This document shows, one piece after another, positions 10,625 through 20,565 of a DNA stretch of 64,000 nt. Under the pieces are notes generated by a model. The model searched no databases, was not told the origin of the DNA, and saw only the letters and a program-made list of their open reading frames with translations. The stretch is from Shewanella gelidimarina (GTDB lineage Bacteria > Pseudomonadota > Gammaproteobacteria > Enterobacterales > Shewanellaceae): positions 1 through 64,000 of the forward strand of contig NZ_JAKIKW010000027.1 in NCBI RefSeq assembly GCF_023283945.1, written 5' to 3'. A program made the translations under genes and the position numbers. Numbering within the stretch: the first letter of the stretch is position 1; the number at the start of each line of letters is the position of its first letter.

Positions 10625-12913
10625 CTAGATTTTACATGCGCCGCCTTCGCAGCTGTCATCTTCTACTTCAATGGAAGTAATGTCATCATGATTATCTGAA
10701 GCACCATCACGAGTATTGTGATAGTAAAGTGTCTTCACACCGTATTTATAAGCAGTCAATAAGTCTTTCAGCAGTACCTTCATTGGCACTCTTCCACCCT
10801 CAAAACGAGATGGGTCATAGTTGGTGTTAGCTGAAATAGATTGATCAACAAACTTCTGCATCAAACCAACTAACTGTATGTAACCATCGTTATTAGGCAT
10901 CTGCCACAATAGTTCATAACTATGCTGATATTTTTCAAAGTCAGGAACAACTTGCTTTAATTGACCATCTTTACTGGCTTTAACGCTGATGAGACCGCGC
11001 GGTGGCTCAATGCCGTTAGTGGCGTTAGAGATCTGCGAAGAGGTCTCTGAAGGCATCAATGCCGATAATGTTGAGTTACGCAAACCGTGAGTCTTAATCT
11101 CTTCACGTAACGTTTCCCAATCCATATGCAATGGCTCGTCACAGATTTTGTCCAAGTCACGCTTATAAGTATCGATAGGTAAGATCCCTTTCGAATACGT
11201 GGTTTCGTGGAACGCTGGGCAAGCCCCTTGCTCTTTAGCCAAGTTCATTGACGCTTTCAATAGATAGTACTGAATTGCTTCAAATGTCTTATGAGTAAGA
11301 CCATTTGCTGAACCATCTGAATAGCGCACACCTTCTTTCGCAAGATAGTTAGCGAAGTTGATCACTCCTATCCCTAAAGTACGACGATTCATCGATGCTT
11401 TTTCAGCAGAGATAATCGGATAATCTTGATAATCTAACAAGTTATCGAGCGCACGTACGGCAAGATCTGCCAATGGCTCTAGCTCTTCAAGCTTTTTAAT
11501 CGCGCCTAAGTTCAACGCTGAAAGCGTACAAAGGGCAATTTCACCGTCAGGATCATTGATGTTGTTCAATGGCTTAGTCGGCAGCGCTATTTCTAAACAT
11601 AAGTTAGATTGGCGGATTGGTGCTACTTTTGAATCAAATGGACTGTGCGTGTTGCAGTGATCCACATTCTGAATGTAGATCCTGCCTGTTGAGGCACGCT
11701 CTTGCATCATCAATGAAAACAGCTCTACCGCTTTAATCTGTTGCTTACGGATACTGTCATCAGCTTCATATTTAAGGTAGAGACGCTCGAACTCATCTTG
11801 GTCTTCAAAGAACGCATCATACATGCCTGGCACATCTGATGGGCTGAACAAACTGATCATGCCACCTTGGATAAGACGCTGGTACATAAGCTTGTTTATT
11901 TGTACGCCGTAATCTAAGTGACGAATACGGTTGTCATCCACACCACGGTTATTCTTAAGTACCAGTAATGATTCAACTTCTAGATGCCACATTGGGTAGA
12001 AGAGGGTGGCTGCACCGCCGCGTACGCCGCCTTGTGAACACGATTTGACCGCTGTTTGGAAATACTTATAAAACGGTAAACAACCGGTGTGGAATGCTTC
12101 ACCACCACGAATAGGGCTACCTAGCGCGCGAATACGACCGGCATTCACACCAATCCCCGCTCGCTGAGAGACGTATTTAACGATTGAAGATGCAGTGGCA
12201 TTAATTGAATCTAAGCTGTCACCACATTCAATTAGCACACAAGAGCTGAATTGACGTGTTGGTGTACGTACACCCGCCATAATCGGTGTGGGTAGTGAAA
12301 TCTTAAACGTCGATGTAGCATCGTAAAAATCTTTTACGTACTTAAGACGTGTTTCTTTTGGATATTTAGCAAACAAACACGCTGCAACCAAAATATAAAG
12401 AAACTGTGCACTTTCATAAATCTCATGAGTGACACGGTTTTGAACTAAATACTTACCTTCTAGCTGCTTAACGGCTGCATAAGAGAAGTTCATGTCACGC
12501 CAATGATCAATGTAGCTACCTAATATTTCGATCTCTTCGCGGCTATAGTCCTGCAGTATGTGGGCATCGTACTTACCCAGTTCTACTAAGTGAACGACAT
12601 GTTCGTAAAGTTTTGGTGGTTCAAACTGACCAAACGCTTTTTTACGAAGATGGAAAATGGCCAGTCTTGCAGATAAAAACTGATAGTCAGGTGACTCAGG
12701 GGAAATTAAGTCTGCAGCGGCTTTAATGATAGTCTCGTGGATCGCTTCGGTTGGGATCCCTTCGAAAAACTGTAGGTGAGAACGTAGTTCAACTTCAGAC
12801 ACCGAAACATTAGTCAGTCCCTTTGCCGCCCATTCAATAACACGATGGATTTTTTCGAGATCGATTGTCTCACGTTCGCCACTGCGTTTTGTGACTGTCA
12901 TATTACTATTCAT
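10625..12913 (-). CDS. nrdA: Ribonucleoside-diphosphate reductase 1, alpha subunit
   Basis: This is the catalytic and allosteric subunit of class Ia ribonucleotide reductase, 762 residues (E. coli 761). It has an N-terminal ATP-cone (TKRSGERETIDLEKIHRVIEWAAKGL), the first active-site cysteine in RQFSSCVLIECGD, the active-site loop NLCLEIALPTKPLN with LCTLSALNLGAI, and the C-terminal redox pair in CEGGACKI that is re-reduced by thioredoxin or glutaredoxin. The frame is open 52 codons upstream, but MNSNMTVTKRSG matches E. coli MNQNLLVTKRDG, so I use the ATG at 12913. NrdR-box-like and DnaA-box-like sites lie upstream. Confidence 0.97.
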   Translation of the reverse strand: MNSNMTVTKRSGERETIDLEKIHRVIEWAAKGLTNVSVSEVELRSHLQFFEGIPTEAIHETIIKAAADLISPESPDYQFLSARLAIFHLRKKAFGQFEPPKLYEHVVHLVELGKYDAHILQDYSREEIEILGSYIDHWRDMNFSYAAVKQLEGKYLVQNRVTHEIYESAQFLYILVAACLFAKYPKETRLKYVKDFYDATSTFKISLPTPIMAGVRTPTRQFSSCVLIECGDSLDSINATASSIVKYVSQRAGIGVNAGRIRALGSPIRGGEAFHTGCLPFYKYFQTAVKSCSQGGVRGGAATLFYPMWHLEVESLLVLKNNRGVDDNRIRHLDYGVQINKLMYQRLIQGGMISLFSPSDVPGMYDAFFEDQDEFERLYLKYEADDSIRKQQIKAVELFSLMMQERASTGRIYIQNVDHCNTHSPFDSKVAPIRQSNLCLEIALPTKPLNNINDPDGEIALCTLSALNLGAIKKLEELEPLADLAVRALDNLLDYQDYPIISAEKASMNRRTLGIGVINFANYLAKEGVRYSDGSANGLTHKTFEAIQYYLLKASMNLAKEQGACPAFHETTYSKGILPIDTYKRDLDKICDEPLHMDWETLREEIKTHGLRNSTLSALMPSETSSQISNATNGIEPPRGLISVKASKDGQLKQVVPDFEKYQHSYELLWQMPNNDGYIQLVGLMQKFVDQSISANTNYDPSRFEGGRVPMKVLLKDLLTAYKYGVKTLYYHNTRDGASDNHDDITSIEVEDDSCEGGACKI

Positions 12914-13030
12914 TAAAGATAAACCTTGGTTCTTATATTGATGAAAGTGACCTGCATAGGTGCACCGTACATTTCCCTGTAAACAATCCAAACGAAACCG
13001 TAAAACAGTGGCTTCCAATTTATTGACACA

Positions 13031-13079
13031 AACTGCTAAATAGTGTCTCTGATCGCCACTTACACACAATATATGGTGT
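13031..13079 (-). promoter_or_regulatory. NrdR-box pair upstream of nrdA
   Basis: On the minus strand 13064-13079 reads ACACCATATATTGTGT, one mismatch from the NrdR consensus ACACTATATATTGTGT. A second, half-conserved box (ACACTATTTAGCAGTT, 13031-13046) begins 33 bases away, close to the three-turn spacing normal for NrdR. NrdR represses ribonucleotide reductase operons when dATP/ATP is bound. The boxes lie about 120-165 bases before the nrdA start codon. Confidence 0.75.
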
Positions 13080-13148
13080 TTTTAAATTTCTTAGGTACAA
13101 GATAGTGAGGTTCGGGGTTTTTTGCAAGTGTGAATTCTGGGAACAAGT

Positions 13149-13168
13149 TGTGGATATCTTGAGGATAA
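13149..13168. promoter_or_regulatory. Two DnaA-box-like 9-mers upstream of nrdA
   Basis: Read on the minus strand, 13149-13157 is ATATCCACA and 13160-13168 is TTATCCTCA. Each is one mismatch from the DnaA box TTATCCACA, in the same orientation and 2 bases apart. In E. coli, DnaA binds paired boxes upstream of nrdAB to tie nucleotide supply to replication. The function here is inferred from that parallel. Confidence 0.45.
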
Positions 13169-13259
13169 ATTTGACAGTTAGTAACAGCTAACCCTTAAAG
13201 CTTGTTTTGATTTGGGTTCCTAGCGGAAGATGAATATTTATACAGCCAAAAATGGATTT

Positions 13260-13288
13260 GAAGATCGCAGGATCCTTGAGCGATCTTC
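13260..13288 (-). terminator. Probable terminator of the ubiG-HAD operon
   Basis: A 9-bp perfect stem GAAGATCGC (13260-13268) pairs with 13280-13288, and an internal GGATCC lies in the loop. It is 27 bases beyond the HAD phosphatase stop. The minus-strand T-run comes about 10 bases late, so termination may be imperfect. Confidence 0.5.
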
Positions 13289-13314
13289 ACTTATCAATAT
13301 ACTGATAATGTAAC

Positions 13315-14010
13315 TCAGTCATTAAGCTGAAGGGTGAACCATTTTATCAACTCATCTGGGTTAGCAAAGCAAATGTCTGTTGGCCAGGCATTAATATCAT
13401 CGTTGGGCGCTATATAACCCCATGCTGCTAAGCCAGCTTGCATATTGGCTGCTCGAGCAGCAACCATATCTCTTTCTGCATCGCCCAGATAAAGAATATG
13501 TTGGCAACTAACACCTATTTGCTGAGCCGCCAGTAGCATAGGGGCGGTATGAGGCTTTGAATAAAGTGTTGAATCGCCACTCACAATGGCGGGCATCTGT
13601 TTGTCGAGGCCTAATTTAATCAGCAGTGGCCGAGTAAAACGAGCAGGCTTATTGGTGACCACGCCGTAGGGAATATTATTAAGCTTTAACAAGCTGAGAA
13701 AAGGCCACAGCCCAGAGAATAAGTCACAGTTGTTACCGTTAACCTTTTCATAATTCTCTAGCAGCGCCAATTGTATTTGTCGTTGAATATCATCGTTGGC
13801 ATTAGGAAGGGCAGCGCGAACCATGGCTAAGCTGCCATGAGATGCGTGATTACGCTGTTGACTTAAGGTGACTGTCGAGTAACCAAATTGGCTCAGGCTG
13901 ATATTTAGCGCATCAACCATATCCGGAGCGGTGTCTGCAAGTGTGCCATCAAGATCAAAAAGCACCGCTTTAATGGCACGGTGCTTTGTAGAAGGGTTAC
14001 TGTCAGTCAT
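13315..14010 (-). CDS. HAD phosphatase (phosphoglycolate phosphatase / MupP-like)
   Basis: The 231-residue haloacid dehalogenase hydrolase has motif [10 protein letters not shown] with the nucleophile Asp, motif II VVTNKP, a lysine in YSKPHTAP and motif [11 protein letters not shown] four-helix cap follows motif I. Genes like this are usually named gph (2-phosphoglycolate phosphatase). However, in Pseudomonas the phosphatase encoded next to ubiG is MupP, which removes phosphate from MurNAc 6-phosphate in cell-wall recycling, and the same position next to ubiG is seen here. Sequence alone does not decide between them. It overlaps ubiG by 8 bases, so the two are co-translated. Confidence 0.85.
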   Translation of the reverse strand: MTDSNPSTKHRAIKAVLFDLDGTLADTAPDMVDALNISLSQFGYSTVTLSQQRNHASHGSLAMVRAALPNANDDIQRQIQLALLENYEKVNGNNCDLFSGLWPFLSLLKLNNIPYGVVTNKPARFTRPLLIKLGLDKQMPAIVSGDSTLYSKPHTAPMLLAAQQIGVSCQHILYLGDAERDMVAARAANMQAGLAAWGYIAPNDDINAWPTDICFANPDELIKWFTLQLND

Positions 14011-14713
14011 TCTTTACTGTGGTAATCATATAATTGACTTCTAAGCTTTTAGTATACTTAAACACATCCGTAATGGGGTTGTAGGTTATCCCTACGGCAT
14101 CATTACAGATAAGCTCGGCGTTATCCGCAAGTGCTATGAGTTCAGAAGGCTTAATGAACTTTTTGTGGTCATGAGTACCAACAGGCAATATTTTCAGCAA
14201 ATATTCTGCGCCGAGTATTGTTTCGACATAAGCTCTCATATTTCTATTAATTGTAGAGAAGAAAACAAAGCCACCCGGTTTTACCATATCTGCGCAGGCT
14301 TGGATCACTGAGCTTGGATCGGGTACATGCTCGAGCATCTCCATACACGTAATGACATCATATTGTTGTCTGTGCTCATCGCGATGATTTTCTGCGGTGT
14401 TCTTTATATAGTTAACCGAAACACCCATTTCTAATGCATGTAAACGAGCGACGTCGAGTGGCTCATCACCCATATCTAAACCGGTCACGTTTGCGCCGAT
14501 ACGAGCCATGCTTTCAGACAAAATACCGCCACCGCAACCAACATCAAGTACGTTCTTGCCAAAAATGCCACCAGCGGTTTGATCTATATAATTGAGGCGA
14601 AGTGGATTTAAATTGTGCAGAGGCTTGAATTCACCGTTTAGATCCCACCAAGTGGCGGCCATTTTTTCAAATTTAGCAATCTCTTCAGGATCGACATTAT
14701 GATTGTTTTGCAC
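14003..14713 (-). CDS. ubiG: Ubiquinone biosynthesis O-methyltransferase
   Basis: This SAM-dependent enzyme performs both O-methylation steps of ubiquinone synthesis. The 236-residue product has the SAM motif [16 protein letters not shown] near residue 56, an acidic LDMGDEPL motif II, and the characteristic N-terminal [19 protein letters not shown] and [10 protein letters not shown] segments. It is divergent from gyrA, an arrangement conserved with E. coli, and overlaps the downstream HAD phosphatase gene. Confidence 0.95.
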   Translation of the reverse strand: MQNNHNVDPEEIAKFEKMAATWWDLNGEFKPLHNLNPLRLNYIDQTAGGIFGKNVLDVGCGGGILSESMARIGANVTGLDMGDEPLDVARLHALEMGVSVNYIKNTAENHRDEHRQQYDVITCMEMLEHVPDPSSVIQACADMVKPGGFVFFSTINRNMRAYVETILGAEYLLKILPVGTHDHKKFIKPSELIALADNAELICNDAVGITYNPITDVFKYTKSLEVNYMITTVKND

Positions 14714-14930
14714 TATTAATTACCTCAGATCGATTAATTCGTCTTTTGTGCTCATTATAATGATTAGTGCCAATAAACAAAGCGGATATCGCGTGGTTTC
14801 TTAGGAATCATTAAAAGTGACCAAAAAATACACTTATGCCTTGATTTTAATCAATAGTATTGCCTATTACTTCATATAGTAAATGAATGCTGTATTGGGT
14901 CTAGCGCCGTCAAATAACTGTGTTAGAATG

Positions 14931-14939
14931 CCAAATCAC
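14931..14939 (+). promoter_or_regulatory. Candidate extended -10 promoter of gyrA
   Basis: TGTTAGAAT is an extended -10 element (TGn plus TAGAAT) 67 bases before the gyrA ATG, with no good -35 hexamer at standard spacing. Extended -10 promoters need no strong -35. Confidence rests on sequence alone. Confidence 0.4.
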
Positions 14940-15005
14940 GTTTTCAAGCATGACTATTCTTATCTGTAAGGATTGCGTGCTAAATTTCAAGGGATCGAGC
15001 GGTTT

Positions 15006-17726
15006 ATGACTGATCTGGCTTCATCTATAACACCAATTAATATTGAAGACGAATTAAAAAATTCATACCTAGATTACGCCATGAGCGTAATTGTAGGACG
15101 GGCACTGCCCGATGTTCGTGATGGCTTAAAGCCTGTTCATCGTCGCGTATTGTTCGCCATGAGCGAATTGAAAAACGACTGGAACAAGCCTTATAAAAAG
15201 TCTGCTCGTGTCGTTGGTGACGTTATCGGTAAATATCATCCACATGGTGATACTGCGGTATATGACACTATTGTTCGTCTGGCACAGCCATTCTCAATGA
15301 GATATCCACTTATCGATGGCCAAGGTAACTTTGGTTCTGTCGATGGTGATGCTGCAGCAGCAATGCGTTATACCGAAATCCGCATGGATAAAGTTGCGCA
15401 TCAATTATTAGCGGATCTTGAAAAAGAGACCGTTGACTTTGTCCCTAACTACGATGGTACTGAGTTTATTCCTGCTGTATTACCTACGCGCATTCCTACG
15501 TTACTTGTTAACGGTTCATCAGGTATTGCGGTCGGTATGGCAACTAACATTCCACCTCATAATATGAGTGAAGTGATTGCAGGTTGTTTAGCGCTGATTG
15601 AAGATCCGGCTTTATCAATTGAACAGTTGATGGAGTACATTCCTGGTCCAGATTTCCCAACTGCAGCAATCATTAACGGTCGTAAAGGCATTATTGATGC
15701 TTATAACACGGGCCGTGGTCGCGCCATTATGCGCGCACTTGCAGAGGTTGAAACGGAAGATAATGGACGTGAGCGAATTATTGTTCATGAAATTCCTTAT
15801 CAAGTTAACAAAGCGCGCTTAATCGAAAAGATTGCGGAGCTTGTTAAAGATAAAAAGATTGAAGGCATTAGTGGCCTACGTGATGAGTCTGATAAAGACG
15901 GCATGCGTATTGTCATTGAGATCAAGCGTGGTGAAGTAGGCGAGGTTGTACTTAACAACCTATATGCTCAAACACAAATGCAGTGCTCTTTTGGTATCAA
16001 TATGGTTGCGTTGACAAATGGTCAGCCAAAACTGTTTAACCTTAAGGAAATGCTAGAGTGCTTTATTCTTCACCGCCGTGAAGTGGTTACTCGTCGTACT
16101 GTATTTGAACTTCGTAAAGCACGTGAAAGAGCTCACCTTTTGGAAGCTCTCGCCGTTGCACTTGCAAACATTGACCCTATTATTGCGCTAATTAAAGCGT
16201 CACCTACTCCTGCAGAAGCCAAAGTTAAGCTAATTGCACAGGGATGGGAGCTCGGTCATGTTAAAGGCATGCTCGAAAAGGCCGGTGATGATGCTGCTCG
16301 TCCTGAATGGTTAGAACCAGAATATGGTATCCGTGATGACAAGTATTATCTGACTGAGCAACAAGCACAAGCCATCCTTGAGCTTCGTCTGCACCGTCTA
16401 ACGGGCCTCGAACATGACAAGATCATTGCTGAATATGAAGAGCTACTTGAAGTTATTGCAGCACTACTTCTTATTCTAAGCAGCCCACAACGTCTGATGG
16501 AGATCATCACTGAAGAGCTTCATGAAGTATTAGAGAACTTTGGTGATAAACGCCGTACGGTTATCAATGCTAACGAAGTTGATATGAGTCTTGAAGATCT
16601 TATTAACGAAGAAGATGTTGTTGTTACGCTTTCTCATCTTGGTTATGCGAAATACCAAGTGTTAAGTGATTATCAAGCGCAGCGTCGTGGTGGTAAAGGT
16701 AAAGCAGCGACTAAAGTGAAGGACGAAGATTTCGTTGAAAAGCTTTTGGTTGCTAATACCCATGACACGATTTTGTGCTTCTCAGATTTTGGTAAGATGT
16801 ACTGGCTTAAGGTTTATCAATTACCACTAGCAAGCAGAACTGCTCGTGGTCGTCCCATTGTGAACCTGCTACCGTTATCAGAAGGTGAGCGCATCACTGC
16901 AATCTTGCCTGTACGTGAATACGCAGATGATAAGTATATTATCATGGCGACATCACACGGTACGGTGAAGAAAACAGCGTTAACGGCATACAGCAATCCA
17001 CGTGCTAACGGCATTATTGCGGTAAACCTTAAAGATGGCGATCAGTTAATTGGTGTAGATATTACCGATGGTAACGACGACATCATGCTGTTCTCTAATG
17101 AAGGTAAAGTGGTTCGCTTTAACGAGAAAGCCCGTAATGCAGAAACGGGTGAAGTTAAAATCGATCCGGAAACCGGCGAAGAGATTATCGCGCTACGTGC
17201 TATGGGGCGTACTGCTACCGGTGTTCGCGGTATTAAACTTGAAGCTGGCCAGTCTGTTGTATCATTGATTGTACCTAAAGAAGATGGTGCGATTCTAACG
17301 GTGACAGAGAACGGTTACGGTAAACGAACTTCGTTATCTGAGTATCCGGCTAAGAGTCGTGGCACTAAAGGTGTGGTTTCAATTAAAGTCAGCGACCGTA
17401 ATGGTGCTGTAGTTGGTGCCGTGCAAGTTGGCGACAATGACGAAATCATGTTGATTAGTGACAAAGGTACCTTAGTCCGTACTCCGGCTACTGGCGTATC
17501 AAGTATTGGTCGTAATACACAAGGTGTAACGATTATCCGTACTGCTGATGACGAGAAAGTTGTTGGTCTACAGCGTATTGATGAAATACAAGATGAAGAC
17601 GTTGAGCTTGATGAAGAGGGTAATCCTATCATCACTGAAGCGCTTGATACTGAAGCCACAACTATTACTGAAGTGCCAGATACTGAAGCACCAGCGACAG
17701 ATGAGAAACCTGAAGACGACGCATAA
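15006..17726 (+). CDS. gyrA: DNA gyrase subunit A
   Basis: This is the breakage-reunion subunit that supercoils DNA with GyrB. It has 906 residues from the ATG at 15006 ([20 protein letters not shown]); an in-frame TTG lies 11 codons upstream but is not supported by family alignment. The active-site Y122 sits in AAAMRYTE. The quinolone region reads [10 protein letters not shown], so position 83 is Thr and 87 is Asp. Thr83 occurs naturally in some genera, such as Pseudomonas, so I do not read it as resistance. The GyrA-box QRRGGKG is at 559-565. The beta-pinwheel carries an insertion of about 20 residues ([14 protein letters not shown], near 712) compared with E. coli. The C-terminal tail is acidic with EALDTEA/EVPDTEA repeats. 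Confidence 0.97.
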   Translation: MTDLASSITPINIEDELKNSYLDYAMSVIVGRALPDVRDGLKPVHRRVLFAMSELKNDWNKPYKKSARVVGDVIGKYHPHGDTAVYDTIVRLAQPFSMRYPLIDGQGNFGSVDGDAAAAMRYTEIRMDKVAHQLLADLEKETVDFVPNYDGTEFIPAVLPTRIPTLLVNGSSGIAVGMATNIPPHNMSEVIAGCLALIEDPALSIEQLMEYIPGPDFPTAAIINGRKGIIDAYNTGRGRAIMRALAEVETEDNGRERIIVHEIPYQVNKARLIEKIAELVKDKKIEGISGLRDESDKDGMRIVIEIKRGEVGEVVLNNLYAQTQMQCSFGINMVALTNGQPKLFNLKEMLECFILHRREVVTRRTVFELRKARERAHLLEALAVALANIDPIIALIKASPTPAEAKVKLIAQGWELGHVKGMLEKAGDDAARPEWLEPEYGIRDDKYYLTEQQAQAILELRLHRLTGLEHDKIIAEYEELLEVIAALLLILSSPQRLMEIITEELHEVLENFGDKRRTVINANEVDMSLEDLINEEDVVVTLSHLGYAKYQVLSDYQAQRRGGKGKAATKVKDEDFVEKLLVANTHDTILCFSDFGKMYWLKVYQLPLASRTARGRPIVNLLPLSEGERITAILPVREYADDKYIIMATSHGTVKKTALTAYSNPRANGIIAVNLKDGDQLIGVDITDGNDDIMLFSNEGKVVRFNEKARNAETGEVKIDPETGEEIIALRAMGRTATGVRGIKLEAGQSVVSLIVPKEDGAILTVTENGYGKRTSLSEYPAKSRGTKGVVSIKVSDRNGAVVGAVQVGDNDEIMLISDKGTLVRTPATGVSSIGRNTQGVTIIRTADDEKVVGLQRIDEIQDEDVELDEEGNPIITEALDTEATTITEVPDTEAPATDEKPEDDA

Positions 17727-17745
17727 CGCGGTTGTTTAAGTCAAT

Positions 17746-17774
17746 AAAAAGGATGCCAATTGGCATCCTTTTTT
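17746..17774 (+). terminator. Terminator of gyrA
   Basis: GGATGCC pairs with GGCATCC (17751-17757 with 17762-17768) across an AATT loop, preceded by A5 and followed by T6. It lies 20 bases after the gyrA stop and can work in both directions for the convergent hydrolase gene. Confidence 0.9.
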
Positions 17775-17838
17775 AGTTCTGCTGTTTATACATTTCTAAT
17801 ACAATCAAGATGATTAATCGCAGTCATTACGGCTCGCA

Positions 17839-18984
17839 TTACTTTTGCTGTTTAAATACGTCGTGCCAAAAGGTAGCGCTTAATTTTGCGATGACTCTCG
17901 ATTCACCATTCAATAGCATCACCATGCCGATATTGAGCTCTGGTGAATAGGAAATTTCAGCGACGTAACCTGCAACCCAACCCGCATGATAAATGAGTGG
18001 GCGCCCGTCAAACTCATAAACTCGCCAACCTTTACCATAATGTGCATCATCAAGATAAACCTTCCAATCTCGGCGGCGGAGTTCTTTGGTGGTTTTAACC
18101 CCTGGTGTCGTTACATCTGCAATGACCGCTGGAGATAACACCGCGGGTCTTTCCCCTAAGTTAGCTATCAGCCATTTGGACATATCCGTAATACTTGCGT
18201 TTACACCCACAGCAGGAGCCAGTTTGTAATAGTTAGCTTTAACTTTTACTTTTTTAAAACCTGACTTTGTTTTTACATGTGGCTCAGCTCTATTACTTTC
18301 TTGTTTGAAAGCTTCAAAACCTACTGAGGCGTTGTTCATGTTTAATGGTCTAAATATTCGTTCATTGATGTAACTCTCATAAGTTTGTCCGCTTTTTTGT
18401 TCAATCGCGGACTCTATGAATGAAAAAGCCACATTTTGATAGCTGTAACACACTCCTGGTTTACACATAGGTGTTAACTCAGAGAACTTACTGATAATTT
18501 TTTCTATGTTCACATCAGCATTCACTAAGTTATCGTAGCTGTTAGGCATTAACCCTGTACTTTGGCCAATAATATGTCCCAAATTAATTTGCTTACTACC
18601 ATTAGGGTCCGCTAATGAAAATGAGGGAAGGTAAGCGTTTATCGATTGTTTCCAATCCAATTTATTTTCTTGAACCAACATACTCGCGAGAGAGCCTGCA
18701 AAGGTTTTTGATACTGATGCTAATCTAAACACGGTATTCGCATTAACGTTTAGTGAGCCTCCTTTACTGCGTTTTCCGTAGTAGCTGAGCTTTAATATCT
18801 TGTCTCCTTCGACAATAACAAATGCACCACCGGGCACTTTTCTCTTTTTTAATTGACTATGAAAACTCTGTTTGAACTTATCTGATACCGTATCAAATTG
18901 TGAGGCTTGTACTTGTTGAGTGTTTAGCAAGGCACTTAAAGATAATGAGATAGTGCCAAAGAAAAAGGCTGATTTTAAAAACAT
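17839..18984 (-). CDS. Secreted serine hydrolase, class C beta-lactamase/esterase family
   Basis: The protein has 381 residues from the ATG at 18984. The open frame begins 19 codons earlier, but this ATG directly precedes a classic signal peptide (MFLKSAFFFGTISLSLSALL, cleavage near QQVQASQ). The penicillin-recognising serine hydrolase fold is shown by S90-x-x-K93 (SVSK), Y182-x-N184 (YQN) and HAG near residue 344. Members hydrolyse esters, D-amino peptides or beta-lactams; the substrate here cannot be read from sequence. A pair of cysteines (MCKPGVC) probably forms a disulfide. It is convergent with gyrA. Confidence 0.85.
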   Translation of the reverse strand: MFLKSAFFFGTISLSLSALLNTQQVQASQFDTVSDKFKQSFHSQLKKRKVPGGAFVIVEGDKILKLSYYGKRSKGGSLNVNANTVFRLASVSKTFAGSLASMLVQENKLDWKQSINAYLPSFSLADPNGSKQINLGHIIGQSTGLMPNSYDNLVNADVNIEKIISKFSELTPMCKPGVCYSYQNVAFSFIESAIEQKSGQTYESYINERIFRPLNMNNASVGFEAFKQESNRAEPHVKTKSGFKKVKVKANYYKLAPAVGVNASITDMSKWLIANLGERPAVLSPAVIADVTTPGVKTTKELRRRDWKVYLDDAHYGKGWRVYEFDGRPLIYHAGWVAGYVAEISYSPELNIGMVMLLNGESRVIAKLSATFWHDVFKQQK

Positions 18985-19411
18985 GTAAATATCCAGTTGA
19001 CCATTTATTTTTATTATTTCAATTAAAAGTGAGACTTCCACGAGCCCTGAGTAACAGTTTATAACAACTAAAGTGTTGTTATCATTCTAATTTTTATTAG
19101 TCGACTCAACATGTGAACTCAAGTGCTCATTAAGGGAACTCAGCGAAGTTTTATCGTGCAAACAGTGTGAAGCTGTTCGATGAATAAGCAATAATGTTCA
19201 CCTCCACACTCATATATAAGATTGACTATTGTTGTTCAAAAAGCAGGACTTTACTAGTGCTTACTGATTTTGTTTTAGCGTAAAATAATGGACTATTTTT
19301 ACTTGATGACTAATTTGTTTCTAACCACTAATCAGCTGTTAGTTACGATATACTGTAGATTATTGAATAACCTATTAATGTGTTAGCTGAAAATGATATA
19401 AGGACAATGCT
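18985..19411. other. Divergent upstream region between the serine hydrolase and serC
   Basis: These 427 bases hold the promoters of both flanking genes. The stretch is A/T-rich with several TATA-like elements. I see no further gene, repeat or conserved site in it. Confidence 0.4.
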
Positions 19412-20503
19412 GTGAGCGCTATTTATAATTTCTGTGCCGGACCTGCTATGTTGCCTCAAGCTGTTATGCAAAAAGCACAACGAGAATTATTAGATTGGAA
19501 CGACATGGGCACTTCGGTGATGGAAATAAGCCATCGCAGTAAAGAGTTCATTGCATTAACGGAGCAAGCAGAAACAGATCTTCGAGCGTTAATGGATATC
19601 CCGGCAAATTATCATGTTCTTTTTATGCATGGTGGTGGACGAGGTCAGTTCTCAGCAGTCGTTAATAACTTTCTTGGTGAAGATGGGCGCGCTTTATATC
19701 TAGTTGACGGCAGTTGGTCTTCTGCAGCGGTTGATGAGGCAAAAAAACTTGCCGGCGATAGGAACATCGACACGATTAACATTGTCGAAAAATCTACCGG
19801 GAAAAATGTTATCGCCTTACCTGATTTATCTCAAATCGATAAAGATTATCGCTATTTACATTACTGCCCGAATGAAACCGTCGATGGTATTGAAATTTTT
19901 GAACCATTAAACAGTCCATGGCCTGTGATTGCCGATATGTCTTCAAATATCTTATCGCGCAAAATTGACGTTAGCCAGTTTAGCCTCATCTATGCTGGCG
20001 CCCAGAAAAATATCGGGCCATCAGGTCTCAGTATCGTTATTGTGCGAGACGATATGCTGGCGCTGCCTAGCTTACCGCAATCTTCAATCATGGATTATAC
20101 GCTGGCAGTCAAACATGGCTCTATGTATAACACCCCACCAACATTTGCTTGGTATTTGGCTGCAGAGGTCTTTAGCTGGCTAAAATCAATGGGAGGTGTT
20201 GCGGCGATTGAGCAAATTAATATAGAAAAAGCAAAGCTGCTTTATCAGTGTATTGATGAACTTGATTTTTATACCAGTGGTGTTGCAATAGAAAACCGCT
20301 CGCGCATGAATGTCACATTTCAGTTGGTAAATACTGAACTTGATAGTGTGTTTCTTGAAGCCGCCAAAGGGGCTGGTTTGGTCGCCCTAAAAGGTCACCG
20401 TAGTGTCGGTGGTATGCGGGCAAGTTTGTATAATGCGATGCCTTTAGAGGGCGTTATCGCACTTGTTGGCTTTATGCGAGAATTTGCTGAGAAGAATGCT
20501 TAA
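19412..20503 (+). CDS. serC: Phosphoserine aminotransferase
   Basis: This PLP enzyme converts 3-phosphohydroxypyruvate to phosphoserine in serine synthesis and also acts in pyridoxal phosphate synthesis. It has 363 residues (E. coli 362), starting at a GTG at 19412 after an AAGGA site. FCAGPAMLP opens the protein, [10 protein letters not shown] binds the cofactor phosphate, K199 in [12 protein letters not shown] is the PLP lysine, and the C-terminus carries [11 protein letters not shown]. In E. coli serC and aroA form an operon. Here an aminotransferase on the opposite strand separates them and serC has its own terminator. Confidence 0.96.
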   Translation: MSAIYNFCAGPAMLPQAVMQKAQRELLDWNDMGTSVMEISHRSKEFIALTEQAETDLRALMDIPANYHVLFMHGGGRGQFSAVVNNFLGEDGRALYLVDGSWSSAAVDEAKKLAGDRNIDTINIVEKSTGKNVIALPDLSQIDKDYRYLHYCPNETVDGIEIFEPLNSPWPVIADMSSNILSRKIDVSQFSLIYAGAQKNIGPSGLSIVIVRDDMLALPSLPQSSIMDYTLAVKHGSMYNTPPTFAWYLAAEVFSWLKSMGGVAAIEQINIEKAKLLYQCIDELDFYTSGVAIENRSRMNVTFQLVNTELDSVFLEAAKGAGLVALKGHRSVGGMRASLYNAMPLEGVIALVGFMREFAEKNA

Positions 20504-20520
20504 GCTTATAGATTGAGTAT

Positions 20521-20548
20521 AAAAAAGCCGCTGCTTAGCGGCTTTTTT
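20521..20548. terminator. Bidirectional terminator between serC and the aminotransferase gene
   Basis: A 12-bp perfect stem AAAAAAGCCGCT (20521-20532) pairs with 20537-20548 across a GCTT loop. A-runs and T-runs on both sides let it end both serC and the convergent aminotransferase gene. Confidence 0.92.
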
Positions 20549-20565
20549 ATTTAGCGGGCTGGCCG

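Noticed and set aside
15246-15270. Quinolone-resistance mutation in gyrA (Thr83)
   Set aside because: Thr at this position is natural in some genera, so it cannot be read as an acquired mutation.
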